Below the pieces are notes generated by a model. That model was not told the DNA's origin. It saw only the letters and a program-made list of their open reading frames with translations, and made no database searches. Shown here piece after piece: positions 16,699 to 26,341 of a stretch of DNA of 64,000 bases. This DNA comes from Candidatus Thorarchaeota archaeon. Its GTDB lineage: Archaea; Asgardarchaeota; Thorarchaeia; Thorarchaeales; Thorarchaeaceae. Within the stretch, counting starts at the first letter, position 1, and each line of letters starts with the position of its first letter. The DNA lies in assembly GCA_016839245.1 (NCBI GenBank), contig JAEOUN010000110.1, positions 48,955 through 112,954 on the forward strand, in the 5' to 3' direction. Made by a program: the position numbers and the translations under genes.

Positions 16699-17937
16699 TT
16701 GAAAGAAGATGAAGCCTATGACTATGTAAAGACCACTCTAAGGAAAGAAAAAATTACTCCAAATCATCCTGATGAACTTGAAATCATCAGATCAATTGGT
16801 TCTTGCATAAATTGTGGTCTCTGCATTAATCACTGTCCTGTTGTAGGCGCTATAGGAATTGATAGGTTTAGTGGTCCCCGAAGTATTGCTGTTGAGCTCT
16901 CTCGTTCTCCTCCGGAATTTTGGTCAACTGCTGATAAGATCTATCTTTGTACAGGTTGTGGGACCTGTCGTGAGGTCTGTCCAAAGAATGTGAATATTCC
17001 AGAGATTGTGAACATCATTCGATCTCGAATATTCGATTACCGTCCAGACTTGGTTCCCAAAGGTCTGATGAAGGTAAAAGAAACCCTAACTGAACATGGT
17101 CTTGCCTTTGAACCTTGGGAAGATGAGGAGGAGAAGGTTGAGAGCCGTGATATGCGTCTGGAACATCTTGGTCTGCACTATATTCCTGATGTTGTTAAAG
17201 CGAAGGCTGAAGTTCTATTTTATCCTGGCTGTCAGGCTGAAGAACGTGCTCAAGAAGTCCGAGAAGCAGCGAAACTCATCCTTGACTACTTTAATGTTGA
17301 TTTTACTCTCCTTGATGAGTTTTCATGTTGTAGTCTACCCTCTCGTCTTATGGGTGATGATAATACTGCAAGAAACTTAGCTAACAGATTGAAGAAGAAG
17401 GTCAAGAAATTAGGAGTAAAGAAGATTGTCACTACATGTGCTGGTTGCACATCAAACCTATCTGAGCTTGCAGAACGTGATAATTGGGGTATTCCTGTAT
17501 ATCATATGTTAGAGTTCCTATCTGATGATATCGGATTTGATAAATTAGTTACTGCATTAAAAAAGAAGACTCCTGTTGAAAGTGTTCATGTTACAGTTCA
17601 TGATCCCTGCCATCTAATTAGGCACACCTCGCGACAAGTAATGGATCATGCACTTACTATCCTTGGTCTAGTCCCGGGTGTTCGTGTGACTGCATCTAAT
17701 GCCCATGATTCTTGCTGTGGAGGTGGAGGAATGGTTTCCTATCACTCAACGGATGTAGCTGATGCAATAGTAACTGAGAATCTTATCGCCATAGAGGAAA
17801 CTGGTGTGGAACGGCTTGTGACACCATGTCCTTTGTGTACCGCACAGTTTGAGAAAAATCTCTTCAAAAGTGGAAGTTCAGTCGAGGTTGATGATCTTAC
17901 TGTCTTTATTGCACAACGACTTCCAGAGAAGGAGTGA
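16699..17937 (+). CDS. glpC: GlpC-like Fe-S/CCG-domain subunit
   Basis: The start is a TTG immediately after the glpB stop, with GGAGG 9 bases upstream; no ATG or GTG is near. Of 412 residues, ~33-95 carry two [4Fe-4S] motifs (CINCGLCINHCP and CTGCGTCREVCP). Two CCG (heterodisulfide-reductase-type) domains follow, with FYPGC...SCCSLP...CAGC near 170-250 and HDPCH...SCCGGGG...CPLC near 300-385. The protein would carry electrons from GlpAB to a quinone or heterodisulfide-type acceptor. There is no membrane helix. Confidence 0.85.
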   Translation: MKEDEAYDYVKTTLRKEKITPNHPDELEIIRSIGSCINCGLCINHCPVVGAIGIDRFSGPRSIAVELSRSPPEFWSTADKIYLCTGCGTCREVCPKNVNIPEIVNIIRSRIFDYRPDLVPKGLMKVKETLTEHGLAFEPWEDEEEKVESRDMRLEHLGLHYIPDVVKAKAEVLFYPGCQAEERAQEVREAAKLILDYFNVDFTLLDEFSCCSLPSRLMGDDNTARNLANRLKKKVKKLGVKKIVTTCAGCTSNLSELAERDNWGIPVYHMLEFLSDDIGFDKLVTALKKKTPVESVHVTVHDPCHLIRHTSRQVMDHALTILGLVPGVRVTASNAHDSCCGGGGMVSYHSTDVADAIVTENLIAIEETGVERLVTPCPLCTAQFEKNLFKSGSSVEVDDLTVFIAQRLPEKE

Positions 17938-17945
17938 TTTTAATC

Positions 17946-19373
17946 ATGTCTGATTCTAAGATATTAAAGAAAGTATTTGAGAGGCTTGTTTCCATCGTTG
18001 GACCTGATAATGTAACACAATATGAAACCGATCTCGTACTTAATGCTCATGATGCATGGCCTCTTAGTGAAGCTAAAATTCGTGCAGGCGAAATGCTGCC
18101 TCTTGCTGATTTTGTTGTGTTTCCCAAAGATAGTAACGAGGTTTCTCAAGTACTTCAGCTCGCTAATGAATATGAAATACCTCTGATTCCTGTGGGTGGT
18201 GGAGCTGGAACCTGTGGAGGGACTCTGCCAATCTATGGCGGGATTCAATTAGATCTCAAGCGAATGTGCAAGATATTCGATATAGATCATCAATCAATGA
18301 CAATAAGAGTTCAAGCTGGAGTTATCGGTATTGATCTTGAAGAAACCGTTAATAGACAAGGCTATACTCTTGGTCATACTCCAACTTCACTCCGTGCCTC
18401 AAATGTTGGAGGATTTATTGCCACCCGATCAGGTGGGTCTATGTCCTCACTTTATGGAAAAATTGAAGATCTCACGCTTGGACTTGAAGTTGTAATTCCT
18501 GATGGTTCAATAATACATTGTAAGGCAGTTCCCAGACATTCAGTTGGTCCTGATTTGCGACAGTTATTCATTGGTTCTGAAGGAACTCTCGGTGTAATAA
18601 CGGAAGCAATACTCAGACTTTTTCTACTTCCTGAAGAGCGTAGGTTTGGGAGTTTTTCATTTCCGGATGTTCATAGTGGTCTAGAAGCGATTCGTAATAT
18701 CTTTAGAAATGAGATTAAACCATCAGTTGCACGGCTATATGATCCGGAAGATGCTGCTATGAGTTTCTCGATGCATTTCGAATTTCCTGAAGGCTATTGC
18801 ATACTACTTCTTGCTTTTGATGGCCGCCATGAACAGGTAATTTTGGATGAGGCGAAATCTATCGAAATTTGCTTAGAGTATGATGGAATTGACCTGGGCG
18901 AGGGCCCTGCAAAAAGGTGGTGGGACCACAGGTATGATATGTACTATCCCACCACGCTAACTACCTCTGGCTATGCTATTGGCGATACTATAGATATCGT
19001 TGCAACATACGACAAACTTGAGAATGTCTATCACTCTATGAAGAAGGCAATGGAAGCAAATGATGTCATAGTAATGTCCCATTTCTCACATATGTACCAA
19101 AATGGTGGAAGTATCTACATGATATTCTTCAGTACTCAACCAGATGCTGAAACTGCTTGGTCAACATACAAGAAAGTATGGGACGACGGAGTTGCAGCAT
19201 GTCTTCAAGAGGGCGGTACAATGAGTCACCAACATGGTGTAGGTCTCTCCCGAAGTACCTATACTGAGGATGAATTAGGATCATCTTTTGGTGTATTAAA
19301 GGAAATTAAGAATGTGCTTGATCCGAAGGGTATCATGAATCCTGGAAAGCTTGGATTGGGGGTGCGAAAATGA
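17946..19373 (+). CDS. FAD-linked oxidase resembling alkyl-DHAP synthase
   Basis: The ATG at 17946 has AAGGAGTGA 8 bases upstream (a GTG at 17934 overlaps the previous stop). The 475-residue protein has the PCMH-type FAD domain (IPVGGGAGTCGGTLP; GYTLGHTPTSLRASNVGGF; YGKIEDLTLGLEVVIPDG; FIGSEGTLGVITEA). Its C-terminal half follows eukaryotic alkyldihydroxyacetonephosphate synthase more closely than D-lactate dehydrogenase, with GSFSFPDVHSGLEAIRNI, a SHFSHMYQNGGSIY segment and the GGTMSHQHGVGLSR active-site loop. AGPS swaps an acyl for an alkyl chain on DHAP. The downstream GlcF-like Fe-S gene suggests instead an oxidoreductase, so the activity is open. Confidence 0.75.
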   Translation: MSDSKILKKVFERLVSIVGPDNVTQYETDLVLNAHDAWPLSEAKIRAGEMLPLADFVVFPKDSNEVSQVLQLANEYEIPLIPVGGGAGTCGGTLPIYGGIQLDLKRMCKIFDIDHQSMTIRVQAGVIGIDLEETVNRQGYTLGHTPTSLRASNVGGFIATRSGGSMSSLYGKIEDLTLGLEVVIPDGSIIHCKAVPRHSVGPDLRQLFIGSEGTLGVITEAILRLFLLPEERRFGSFSFPDVHSGLEAIRNIFRNEIKPSVARLYDPEDAAMSFSMHFEFPEGYCILLLAFDGRHEQVILDEAKSIEICLEYDGIDLGEGPAKRWWDHRYDMYYPTTLTTSGYAIGDTIDIVATYDKLENVYHSMKKAMEANDVIVMSHFSHMYQNGGSIYMIFFSTQPDAETAWSTYKKVWDDGVAACLQEGGTMSHQHGVGLSRSTYTEDELGSSFGVLKEIKNVLDPKGIMNPGKLGLGVRK

Positions 19374-20494
19374 TCTTCAGCAAGGACCAAGCTGAACACC
19401 TACGAATGTGTGCAGGGTGTCCCAAGATGTGCCGGCATGTATGTCCTACTTTTTTTGCATGGCGATCTGACTCGCCAACTCCCCACGGTCGCGCACTTAT
19501 ATTGCACCAAGAACTACTCGGTATACGCGAACTTGATGATCGTGCTATAGAGGTCTTGTACCAATGCCTTGAGTGCAGTCATTGTCTGACTTTTTGTAAA
19601 CCTGAAATCGACATTGCATCACTTGTTGAAGAACGGCGGAAAAATTTAGTTGAGAAAGGTCGACAACCATCTGGATTGCATGAACTGACCAAAGTCATTC
19701 AACAATATCATAATCCATACGCTGAACCCCATGAGTCCCGCAATAACTGGTTACATACTCAGGAGGTAAAGGGCAAATCAATCTTCTATTTCACTGGATG
19801 TACCTCTGCTTATCGCGAACGGGTGATTGCATCTGATACAATTGAATTACTCCACTCATTGAATTTTGACGTGAAGGTTTCTCCAGATGAGTGGTGTTGT
19901 GGCTCTCCTCTATTTCGTACTGGAGACGTGGAACAGGGGCTTGAATTAGTAAGGCATAATGTTGCTATGCTTAATGAAATCGATACTGATGAAATCGTAG
20001 TGACTTGCCCGGGCTGTTATCGTGTATTAACTCAAGATTATCCTTCTCTTGGTCTTGAATTAAACAAATCTGTATTGCATATCAGCCAGATTCTAGCGAA
20101 TAGATTGGATGATTTGGAAGTAACTCCCTCTAGCGAATTGATTACTTACCATGATCCTTGCCACCTAGGCAGACATTGCAACATATATAATGAGCCACGT
20201 AGAGTCATCGAAAAGGTATCAGGTAAAGCAATCTCTGAGATGGAAAGGACTAAAGAAAATGCGATGTGCTGTGGGAATGGTGCTGGACTTCGGACTTTGT
20301 TTTCTGAGAAAGCAAAGGTGATTGGTGCAGAACGAATACAGCAAGCCAAGCAAACTGGAGCAGATATTCTTGTTACTGCATGTCCATTTTGTAAGAATAT
20401 GCTCGAATCACAATCGGATGCTTCCATTAGAGTGATGGATCTCCCTGAATTTGTTATGTTATCAAAAAGAAGCCACAAAGCCAATGTAGATTAA
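19370..20494 (+). CDS. GlcF-like Fe-S/CCG-domain protein
   Basis: It overlaps the AGPS-like gene by 4 bases. Of 374 residues, the first ~90 carry two [4Fe-4S] motifs (CAGCPKMCRHVCP and CLECSHCLTFCKP). Two CCG domains follow (FTGCT...WCCGSP...CPGC and HDPCHLGRH...MCCGNGAG...CPFC). This is the architecture of glycolate oxidase subunit F and of LutA/LldE-type electron carriers. With the flavoprotein it very likely forms a two-subunit oxidoreductase that feeds the same electron pool as GlpABC. Confidence 0.85.
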   Translation: MIFSKDQAEHLRMCAGCPKMCRHVCPTFFAWRSDSPTPHGRALILHQELLGIRELDDRAIEVLYQCLECSHCLTFCKPEIDIASLVEERRKNLVEKGRQPSGLHELTKVIQQYHNPYAEPHESRNNWLHTQEVKGKSIFYFTGCTSAYRERVIASDTIELLHSLNFDVKVSPDEWCCGSPLFRTGDVEQGLELVRHNVAMLNEIDTDEIVVTCPGCYRVLTQDYPSLGLELNKSVLHISQILANRLDDLEVTPSSELITYHDPCHLGRHCNIYNEPRRVIEKVSGKAISEMERTKENAMCCGNGAGLRTLFSEKAKVIGAERIQQAKQTGADILVTACPFCKNMLESQSDASIRVMDLPEFVMLSKRSHKANVD

Positions 20495-20522
20495 GGAACG
20501 AATAGAAGCTGCTGTGAATATT

Positions 20523-21641
20523 ATGGATGCAGAAGAAATTCTCCGACTCAAAGTTAGACTTCTTACCGAAGGTGCCATACTACCTAAAACTGAATGGAGT
20601 GGTCGTAGAGGTGGTGCTGGACCCATCGGAGGACGTTATTTTATCCTACCAAATGGTCGCAGCTGTGGCATCCCTATTAGATTTGGAGAACGTGCAACGG
20701 CTTTCAATGCTGCTACTCTCGAAGCAACCGAGGATCCCAATGTATGGCTTTATGATAAATCCATAGAGTTACGAGCAGTTCCGAGCCCTCGCTTCTATGA
20801 TCTAAAGACATCTGATGGCATTCCATATTATCAAATAGCACTACTTCATGGAGATCGAACTTTAGCCACAACAGTATACCAGACGTGCAGATATTGGAAC
20901 TCTGGAACACAATGCAAATTCTGTACAATACCTGCATCCTATTATTCTGGGGACACAATACTTGAGAAGAAACCAAGTCACATTGCAGAAGTTGTCCATG
21001 CGGCTGAACAAGAAGGCCTCATAGAAAATATCTTACTCACAACCGGCACTCCTGAGTTGGAAAATCATGGTATAGAAATGTTAGTTCAGGTCCTGAAGGC
21101 AATTCGCAGTGTCAGCAAAGTTCCCATTGGCGTGCAGTTTGAGCCCCCAATCGATTTGAGTCTAATCTACTCTGTGTATGATGCTGGTGCGAATGCTGTA
21201 GGAATGCATATTGAGAGTACTGATGAAGCGATTAGAGAAAATATGTGTCCTGGTAAATATCAATATGGATCATTTGAATTGTATAAGTCAGGATGGTCAG
21301 AAGCTCTCAAATACTTTCCAAAAGGAAATGTCAGCACCTTTGTCCTTCATGGACTGGGAGAGGATTTGCATGAGTCACTGTTTCGTATCAAAGAATTTGC
21401 TGAAATTGGTGTTATGCCGGTAGTTGCTCCTGTTCGACCTGCTTCTGGGAGTCAATTGGCTAATTACTTGCCTAGCTATATTGGGAAACTTGATGAGTCT
21501 GTTGAGTTCTATAAACAAGTGGGAACAACACTTTTTGATAATGAATTGAATCCTGAAAAAACTCTTGCTGGATGCCATAGATGTGGAGGATGTACTCCGA
21601 TTCAGGAGGCATATGACTGGGCTGAGCTAATCAATTCCTAA
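20523..21641 (+). CDS. Radical SAM protein with CX8CX2C cluster motif
   Basis: The 373-residue protein has a radical SAM TIM-barrel pattern. The cluster motif is TCRYWNSGTQCKFC, Cys at ~122, 131 and 134, so C-x8-C-x2-C and not the classic C-x3-C-x2-C. ILLTTGTPELENHG is a GGE-like motif region, and QFEPPIDLSLI and GMHIESTDEAI are later barrel strands. The C-terminus has three more cysteines (GCHRCGGC) that could hold an auxiliary cluster. It starts 28 bases after the Fe-S gene (a GTG at 20514 is the alternative). The reaction is unknown. A GNAT and an aldehyde dehydrogenase follow. Confidence 0.8.
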   Translation: MDAEEILRLKVRLLTEGAILPKTEWSGRRGGAGPIGGRYFILPNGRSCGIPIRFGERATAFNAATLEATEDPNVWLYDKSIELRAVPSPRFYDLKTSDGIPYYQIALLHGDRTLATTVYQTCRYWNSGTQCKFCTIPASYYSGDTILEKKPSHIAEVVHAAEQEGLIENILLTTGTPELENHGIEMLVQVLKAIRSVSKVPIGVQFEPPIDLSLIYSVYDAGANAVGMHIESTDEAIRENMCPGKYQYGSFELYKSGWSEALKYFPKGNVSTFVLHGLGEDLHESLFRIKEFAEIGVMPVVAPVRPASGSQLANYLPSYIGKLDESVEFYKQVGTTLFDNELNPEKTLAGCHRCGGCTPIQEAYDWAELINS

Positions 21642-21695
21642 TTTTTTTCTACCTTAGAAGTTATAGCGACGAATGTGTAATAGCGAGTGAACAAA

Positions 21696-22187
21696 ATGTC
21701 TGATATACCTGCTGAAGAGATTCGAGTGATAGAATTCACTGAAGAAGATGCTGATGAAATATCAGAACTCTTCAGACAAGTCTGGCCTCTTGCCAACGAA
21801 TATCCAGAGTCATGGCGCAAGAAGCGTATGTATACTCCCGACCAAATAATATCCGATATGCGCTCTGGTTATCATTACTTTGGAAGCAGGCTTCAAGGGC
21901 AGATAGTCGGTGTGTACAAGGCTATTATAACTGATGATGGATTGTATGGCGAGCATCAGACCGTTCGTCCAGAATGTAGAGCAACTGGTCTTGCTTCAGC
22001 AATGTATATTCAATTTGCTGAATATGGTCGAACTCATCGATGCAAACGAAATTATTGTAATATTTTGGTTGGGCAGGAAATTGGAGAAAAGCTCATGAAG
22101 AAGTATGGTTTTCGTCTATGGGGAGAGCCATTTGAACAGGACAAAGGTATGTTAGTCCAAAAGTATGAGCGACCTCTTGAATATTGA
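21696..22187 (+). CDS. GNAT-family N-acyltransferase
   Basis: The 163-residue protein has the GNAT fold: an early strand IRVIEFTEEDADEISELFR, the GQIVGVYKAII strand, and an acetyl-CoA-loop region around VRPECRATGLASAMYIQFAEY, where the usual R-x-x-G-x-A is RATGLA. EKLMKKYGFRLWGEPF is the closing strand. It probably acylates a small amine; it may act on the product of the adjacent radical SAM protein. The ATG at 21696 has GAGTGA upstream. Confidence 0.8.
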   Translation: MSDIPAEEIRVIEFTEEDADEISELFRQVWPLANEYPESWRKKRMYTPDQIISDMRSGYHYFGSRLQGQIVGVYKAIITDDGLYGEHQTVRPECRATGLASAMYIQFAEYGRTHRCKRNYCNILVGQEIGEKLMKKYGFRLWGEPFEQDKGMLVQKYERPLEY

Positions 22188-22264
22188 TATCAAGTCACTC
22201 CGAAAGACCTTTAGAGTCGTCTTTCCGGCACTTTGTACCTCTAACATAATATTGAGGATTTACT

Positions 22265-23932
22265 ATGGAAGTCTTTCCCATTCTCGTTGATGGTTCTGAG
22301 ATTGATACTGGAAAGTACTCAATCTTTCCTGATATGGAAAAAGTCACACAAGACCCAGGATTAGCAATTGCCATGCAAATGCAAAGCGCATCAGGATTTT
22401 CACGTCTTGTTTTTTCCAAAATACCGGGTATGATACCAAATAACACTCCTGATATGCGCTATCTCAGGGATTATCGCAAGTATCATGGCGTTCCAAAATA
22501 TTCGAAGGATGAACTTGATGAAGTTGCATACGCTAAAGTATCAATTGCAAGAGAGGAGGATATTGAAAAGGCGTTACAAGCTGGTGTAAGAGATCACAAA
22601 AAGCTGTTCAATCCTTTCAAAATACCCGATATGGGCATCACATTAGAAGAACGTGCTGATGCCATCTATGAGGCTGGACTTTTGCTGAAGAAGAGCTGGG
22701 AAGCTGTTCGCGACATTTCAATAAAAGAGGGTGTTCCTCTTGGAACTTTAAAATGGACTTGGGAGCTCTTTGAACCTTCAGCATATCGTAAATCAGTCGA
22801 TGAATGGGGGAAACTTTTGGATGTAATAGAAGATCCTGGACTTGATGGTGGTAAGAACTACAGGTTCAGAGAACCATTTGGTATCTCCTGTCTCTTTACT
22901 CCATATAACTCTCCAATTGCACTTGGGATTTTATCAATTACATCATCAATACTAGCAGGTAACTCAACTATCCTAAAACCTCCTAGTAAAGTTCCGCTAA
23001 GTACAATACTATTGGGTCGTATCTACTTGGAGAAATTCCTCGAACGTGGTTTACCTCCATCAATACTTCAACTTCTTACTGGGGGTGGAAAAAGAATGAT
23101 GCATCGTTTTATGTCAGATCGTCGCGTTGGAGCTATTGTCTGGTACGGTGACAGCGATACAGGTATTGAACTTTGGTCTAAGGCCATTTTAAAGAGAATT
23201 CAAATGGCTCCTGAACTTGCAGGTAGTGATGCATGTCTAATCTGGGGTAATGATGTTGATCTTGATGAAGCTGCAGATATTATCGTTAGAGGACGATATC
23301 TGGGAAGTGGACAAGCTTGCATGGCTGTCAAACGGCTACTTGTTCAAGAATCTCTTCATGATGAACTTGTACGACTAATAGTCGAACAATCTGAAAAACT
23401 CAAAGTGGGACTTCCCTCCGATCCTGAAGTTACTTTGCCTCCCGTAGGTTTTGCTGCTCTATATCTCCTTGTGGATCAGATTGAAGATGCTCTGGCTAAA
23501 GGTGCCAAAATAGAAACAGGTGGGTATCGAGTTAATTACCTAGACGAGCCTGATCCTGCAGGAATTTTCTATAAACCAACTGTTCTCACAAATATTTCAT
23601 TGAATATGCGTCTTATGCACGAAGAAGTTTTCGCTCCTGCACTACCAGTATATCCAGTACAGAGTGTAGACCAAGCAATTGAGATTGCAAACAGCTCTAG
23701 ATACGGACTACGGTCATCAGTCATTACCAAGGACAAAAAAGTACGTCAGCAATGGGTTAAGGAGATACAATCTGCAGGCGTAGGAATGGGTGATGATCAT
23801 GTCTATTATGATCCGTACATGCCTCATCTTGGAGGATACAAGGACTCTGGAATAATTGGAGGCAAATACTTCACAACAATGCTATCAAGGATGAAATATG
23901 TTCATGCTGGTCCCGAATCCAATTTAATATAA
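22265..23932 (+). CDS. Aldehyde dehydrogenase superfamily protein
   Basis: The 555-residue protein is longer than usual, with a ~75-residue N-terminal extension. The NAD-binding segment is FTPYNSPIALGILSITSSIL with GNSTILKPPSKVP. The general base Glu is in PELAGSDACLIWG and the nucleophile Cys in SGQACMAVKR (about residue 353). EEVFAPALPVYPV and YGLRSSVITKD are conserved late segments. It would oxidise an aldehyde to an acid or acyl-CoA. A single aromatic-poor pocket cannot be assigned to a substrate. It is probably co-transcribed with the radical SAM and GNAT genes. Confidence 0.88.
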   Translation: MEVFPILVDGSEIDTGKYSIFPDMEKVTQDPGLAIAMQMQSASGFSRLVFSKIPGMIPNNTPDMRYLRDYRKYHGVPKYSKDELDEVAYAKVSIAREEDIEKALQAGVRDHKKLFNPFKIPDMGITLEERADAIYEAGLLLKKSWEAVRDISIKEGVPLGTLKWTWELFEPSAYRKSVDEWGKLLDVIEDPGLDGGKNYRFREPFGISCLFTPYNSPIALGILSITSSILAGNSTILKPPSKVPLSTILLGRIYLEKFLERGLPPSILQLLTGGGKRMMHRFMSDRRVGAIVWYGDSDTGIELWSKAILKRIQMAPELAGSDACLIWGNDVDLDEAADIIVRGRYLGSGQACMAVKRLLVQESLHDELVRLIVEQSEKLKVGLPSDPEVTLPPVGFAALYLLVDQIEDALAKGAKIETGGYRVNYLDEPDPAGIFYKPTVLTNISLNMRLMHEEVFAPALPVYPVQSVDQAIEIANSSRYGLRSSVITKDKKVRQQWVKEIQSAGVGMGDDHVYYDPYMPHLGGYKDSGIIGGKYFTTMLSRMKYVHAGPESNLI

Positions 23933-23977
23933 GTTCTTCAGAGAAATAGCAACATTGAACGGTTAGAGATATTTGAG

Positions 23978-25297
23978 ATGCGTGGAATGAGTAAGGGTAT
24001 GTCAGTTAGAAATAGAGCACTTGAGGCTCTTGTTCAATCTGAAAAAACAGATACCTCCATGAAGACATTATTACGGGAGATGCAGACAACATCAGCAGAT
24101 GTCTCTGATATTCAAATTAGTAATTTTCTCTCATTATCAGTTATCCGATATCAAAACAGCATTGATTATCTACTCTCAAAATCCCTCGGACACGAGAAAT
24201 TACAAAACCTTAATGCTCGCGATAGAAATATACTCCGACTTGTACTCTATGAAACAAAATGGATGGCCTCTGATTTAGATACAACACTATCATTCTATCC
24301 AAAACTCAAATTCAACCATCTCAAAGCTATTTCGAAAGCACTCGATTTTGGCCTAGATGAAGTTGTACAAGATTTACCTCTTGTAAATAAGCTAAGTATC
24401 AAATATTCTCATCCAACATTTCTTGTAAAGACACTACTAGATAATTTATCCATAGATGAAACGATCCAAGTGTTGAATGCAAATAATTCCAGTAGAAATT
24501 ATTACCTCCGTCTAAATAAATTAAAAAATGCAAATAATTCAATTTTCGATTCCATTGAAGGAGTCAAATTACAACCTGATTCCACTCTCAGCAGTCTTTA
24601 TGCAGTGATTGAGGGGATTGAGCAAATTGTCACCTCTAAATTATTCCAAGATGGATTTATTTTGCTGCAGGATAAGGCAAGTATCCTTGTCGTTGAATCA
24701 TTGGATTTGCATTCTGGGCAGGTAATATGGGACTCTTGTGCAGCACCAGGAATGAAGACACAATTAATTGTTGAAAAAATGAATAGTACCGGGAAAATCA
24801 TTGCAAGTGATATTTATAGAGACCGTGTTCGAGCAGCAAGAAACCGATCCGTTCATCTTAATGCAAATCAGATTGAATGGATACATGCTGACTCTACACA
24901 TCCTGTGGTGACTCGGGCTAACAAAATCCTGATTGATGCTCCTTGTACTTCTTCAGGAATTCTTCAATCATATCCCTCTTTCAAATGGCGACTTAACAAA
25001 GAAACCCTTTTCTCATTGATGACTGTACAGAATAAGTTGCTTGAGAGTATTATTTCAGCACATCAGAATTGTCCTGGCACCGAGATCATTTTTTCTACGT
25101 GTTCAATACTTCCTCATGAGGGTGAGTCCCAGATAGACTCGATACTCTCAAAATATAATGTTGAACTACTTGATCCTATTCTACCAAAATCCAGTGGTTA
25201 TTCCGGTTTCACATGTTCTAATCAAGTGACCCGATTATTCCCACACAAACACAAAACGAGCGGTTTCTTTATTGCAGGGCTGAGGATTAAGCATTGA
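23978..25297 (+). CDS. NusB/RsmB-type rRNA cytosine-5 methyltransferase
   Basis: The 439-residue protein has a helical NusB-like N-terminal domain (~1-140) and a NOL1/NOP2/Sun SAM-dependent domain (~240-435). SAM-binding DSCAAPGMKT, the catalytic region DAPCTSSG and the second cysteine motif FSTCSI are all present, giving the two-Cys m5C mechanism. It most likely modifies 16S rRNA or tRNA. Its 3' end overlaps the convergent neighbour by 11 bases. The first ATG is used; two more in-frame ATGs follow within 8 codons. Confidence 0.88.
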   Translation: MRGMSKGMSVRNRALEALVQSEKTDTSMKTLLREMQTTSADVSDIQISNFLSLSVIRYQNSIDYLLSKSLGHEKLQNLNARDRNILRLVLYETKWMASDLDTTLSFYPKLKFNHLKAISKALDFGLDEVVQDLPLVNKLSIKYSHPTFLVKTLLDNLSIDETIQVLNANNSSRNYYLRLNKLKNANNSIFDSIEGVKLQPDSTLSSLYAVIEGIEQIVTSKLFQDGFILLQDKASILVVESLDLHSGQVIWDSCAAPGMKTQLIVEKMNSTGKIIASDIYRDRVRAARNRSVHLNANQIEWIHADSTHPVVTRANKILIDAPCTSSGILQSYPSFKWRLNKETLFSLMTVQNKLLESIISAHQNCPGTEIIFSTCSILPHEGESQIDSILSKYNVELLDPILPKSSGYSGFTCSNQVTRLFPHKHKTSGFFIAGLRIKH

Positions 25298-26231
25298 TTC
25301 TTCTCTCAACAGATTCCATGACCCGTCGTGCAAACTCCCTATCATCTTTGAATGACCAAGGTATTTCTAGAAACAGCTTCTTAGCACTAATCATAAGATT
25401 TTGATCTCTACTCACTGATATCTTGAAAATCATTTTTGTCCATTCAAAACATGGATGTTCATTAAATGCCTGTTTATTTCCTGAAGCTGCAGCAATTTTA
25501 GTCAAGTAATCTATTCCCTCTTTTGGTTTTCCAAGCATTAAATCAGAGAGTGCTCCCATGCATGCTAGAATAACAGCATTCTTGATCATCCCTGAATCGA
25601 TGTATGATTTGGCTCCATCTTTGTATTCTTCAGCTTTCTTTTCATATAACGCTCGACCGTGGCTGATAATGAGATCTTTTGGTTCCTTGGACTCTGTTTT
25701 TCTAAGAGATATTCCTCCTAACACTGCAGCCTTGAGTTCTGCTTGTATATCGGTAAGCTGACTACTAGTACTCATCATCTTCATATTTTCAATAATAGTA
25801 TTCCCTGCTTTGATAAGCGTGTTTTTGATAGCTGGGTCATTGACTGCCGGATTCCTATTAGCAACAGCATTTTCGTATATGGTTCGTGCAGTTCTGAAGA
25901 AATCATATGCTCGCTCGATGAGGTTATTTTTGTTGGCAAAATCAATTGCTTTAGTATATGCCATGATAGTGTTGTCAATTTCTCCTAAATTCTCGAATTG
26001 AGTGGCTGATTCAATCAACCAGGGAAATGCATCAGTACTGTTTGAATCAATAGCATCCTTTCCTCTTGCAAGTGAGCTATATGCATCAATACAGATTGTT
26101 GTTACTTCTGGGACTTTGCACTTTGAGGATATCTCTCCTTTTGGTAACTTCACTCCTCTTAATCTGCACATATCTACTCCTGATTCATTTGTACCTAGCC
26201 ATGTGCATTTTCCAGTGCTCGACAAGCTCAA
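25287..26231 (-). CDS. TPR-like helical protein with Cys-rich N-terminus
   Basis: I cannot name this 314-residue protein. Residues 1-50 contain four cysteines (about 9, 22, 38, 47) that could bind zinc. Residues ~60-150 show TPR/SNAP-like helical hairpins (ESATQFENLGEIDNTIMAYT; AYDFFRTARTIYENAV), and another pair lies at ~195-260. TPR and SNAP-like proteins are protein-protein scaffolds. It is divergent from the PDCD5-like gene and convergent, with an 11-base overlap, with the rRNA methyltransferase. Confidence 0.6.
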   Translation of the reverse strand: MSLSSTGKCTWLGTNESGVDMCRLRGVKLPKGEISSKCKVPEVTTICIDAYSSLARGKDAIDSNSTDAFPWLIESATQFENLGEIDNTIMAYTKAIDFANKNNLIERAYDFFRTARTIYENAVANRNPAVNDPAIKNTLIKAGNTIIENMKMMSTSSQLTDIQAELKAAVLGGISLRKTESKEPKDLIISHGRALYEKKAEEYKDGAKSYIDSGMIKNAVILACMGALSDLMLGKPKEGIDYLTKIAAASGNKQAFNEHPCFEWTKMIFKISVSRDQNLMISAKKLFLEIPWSFKDDREFARRVMESVERRINA

Positions 26232-26341
26232 TCACTCCAAACTTCACTATTCTTGTCTACACAGACGTTAAAAAACAAACCCTCGCGGTATCGTTAGCTT
26301 TAATTATTATCTGTTTGGGGAGAATTCTTGAGGTTTCTGTC

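Noticed and set aside
26066..26341. Long N-terminal extension of the PDCD5-like gene
   Set aside because: The extra ~92 residues are antisense to the start of the TPR-like gene, have no homology to the family and lie upstream of the likely promoter.
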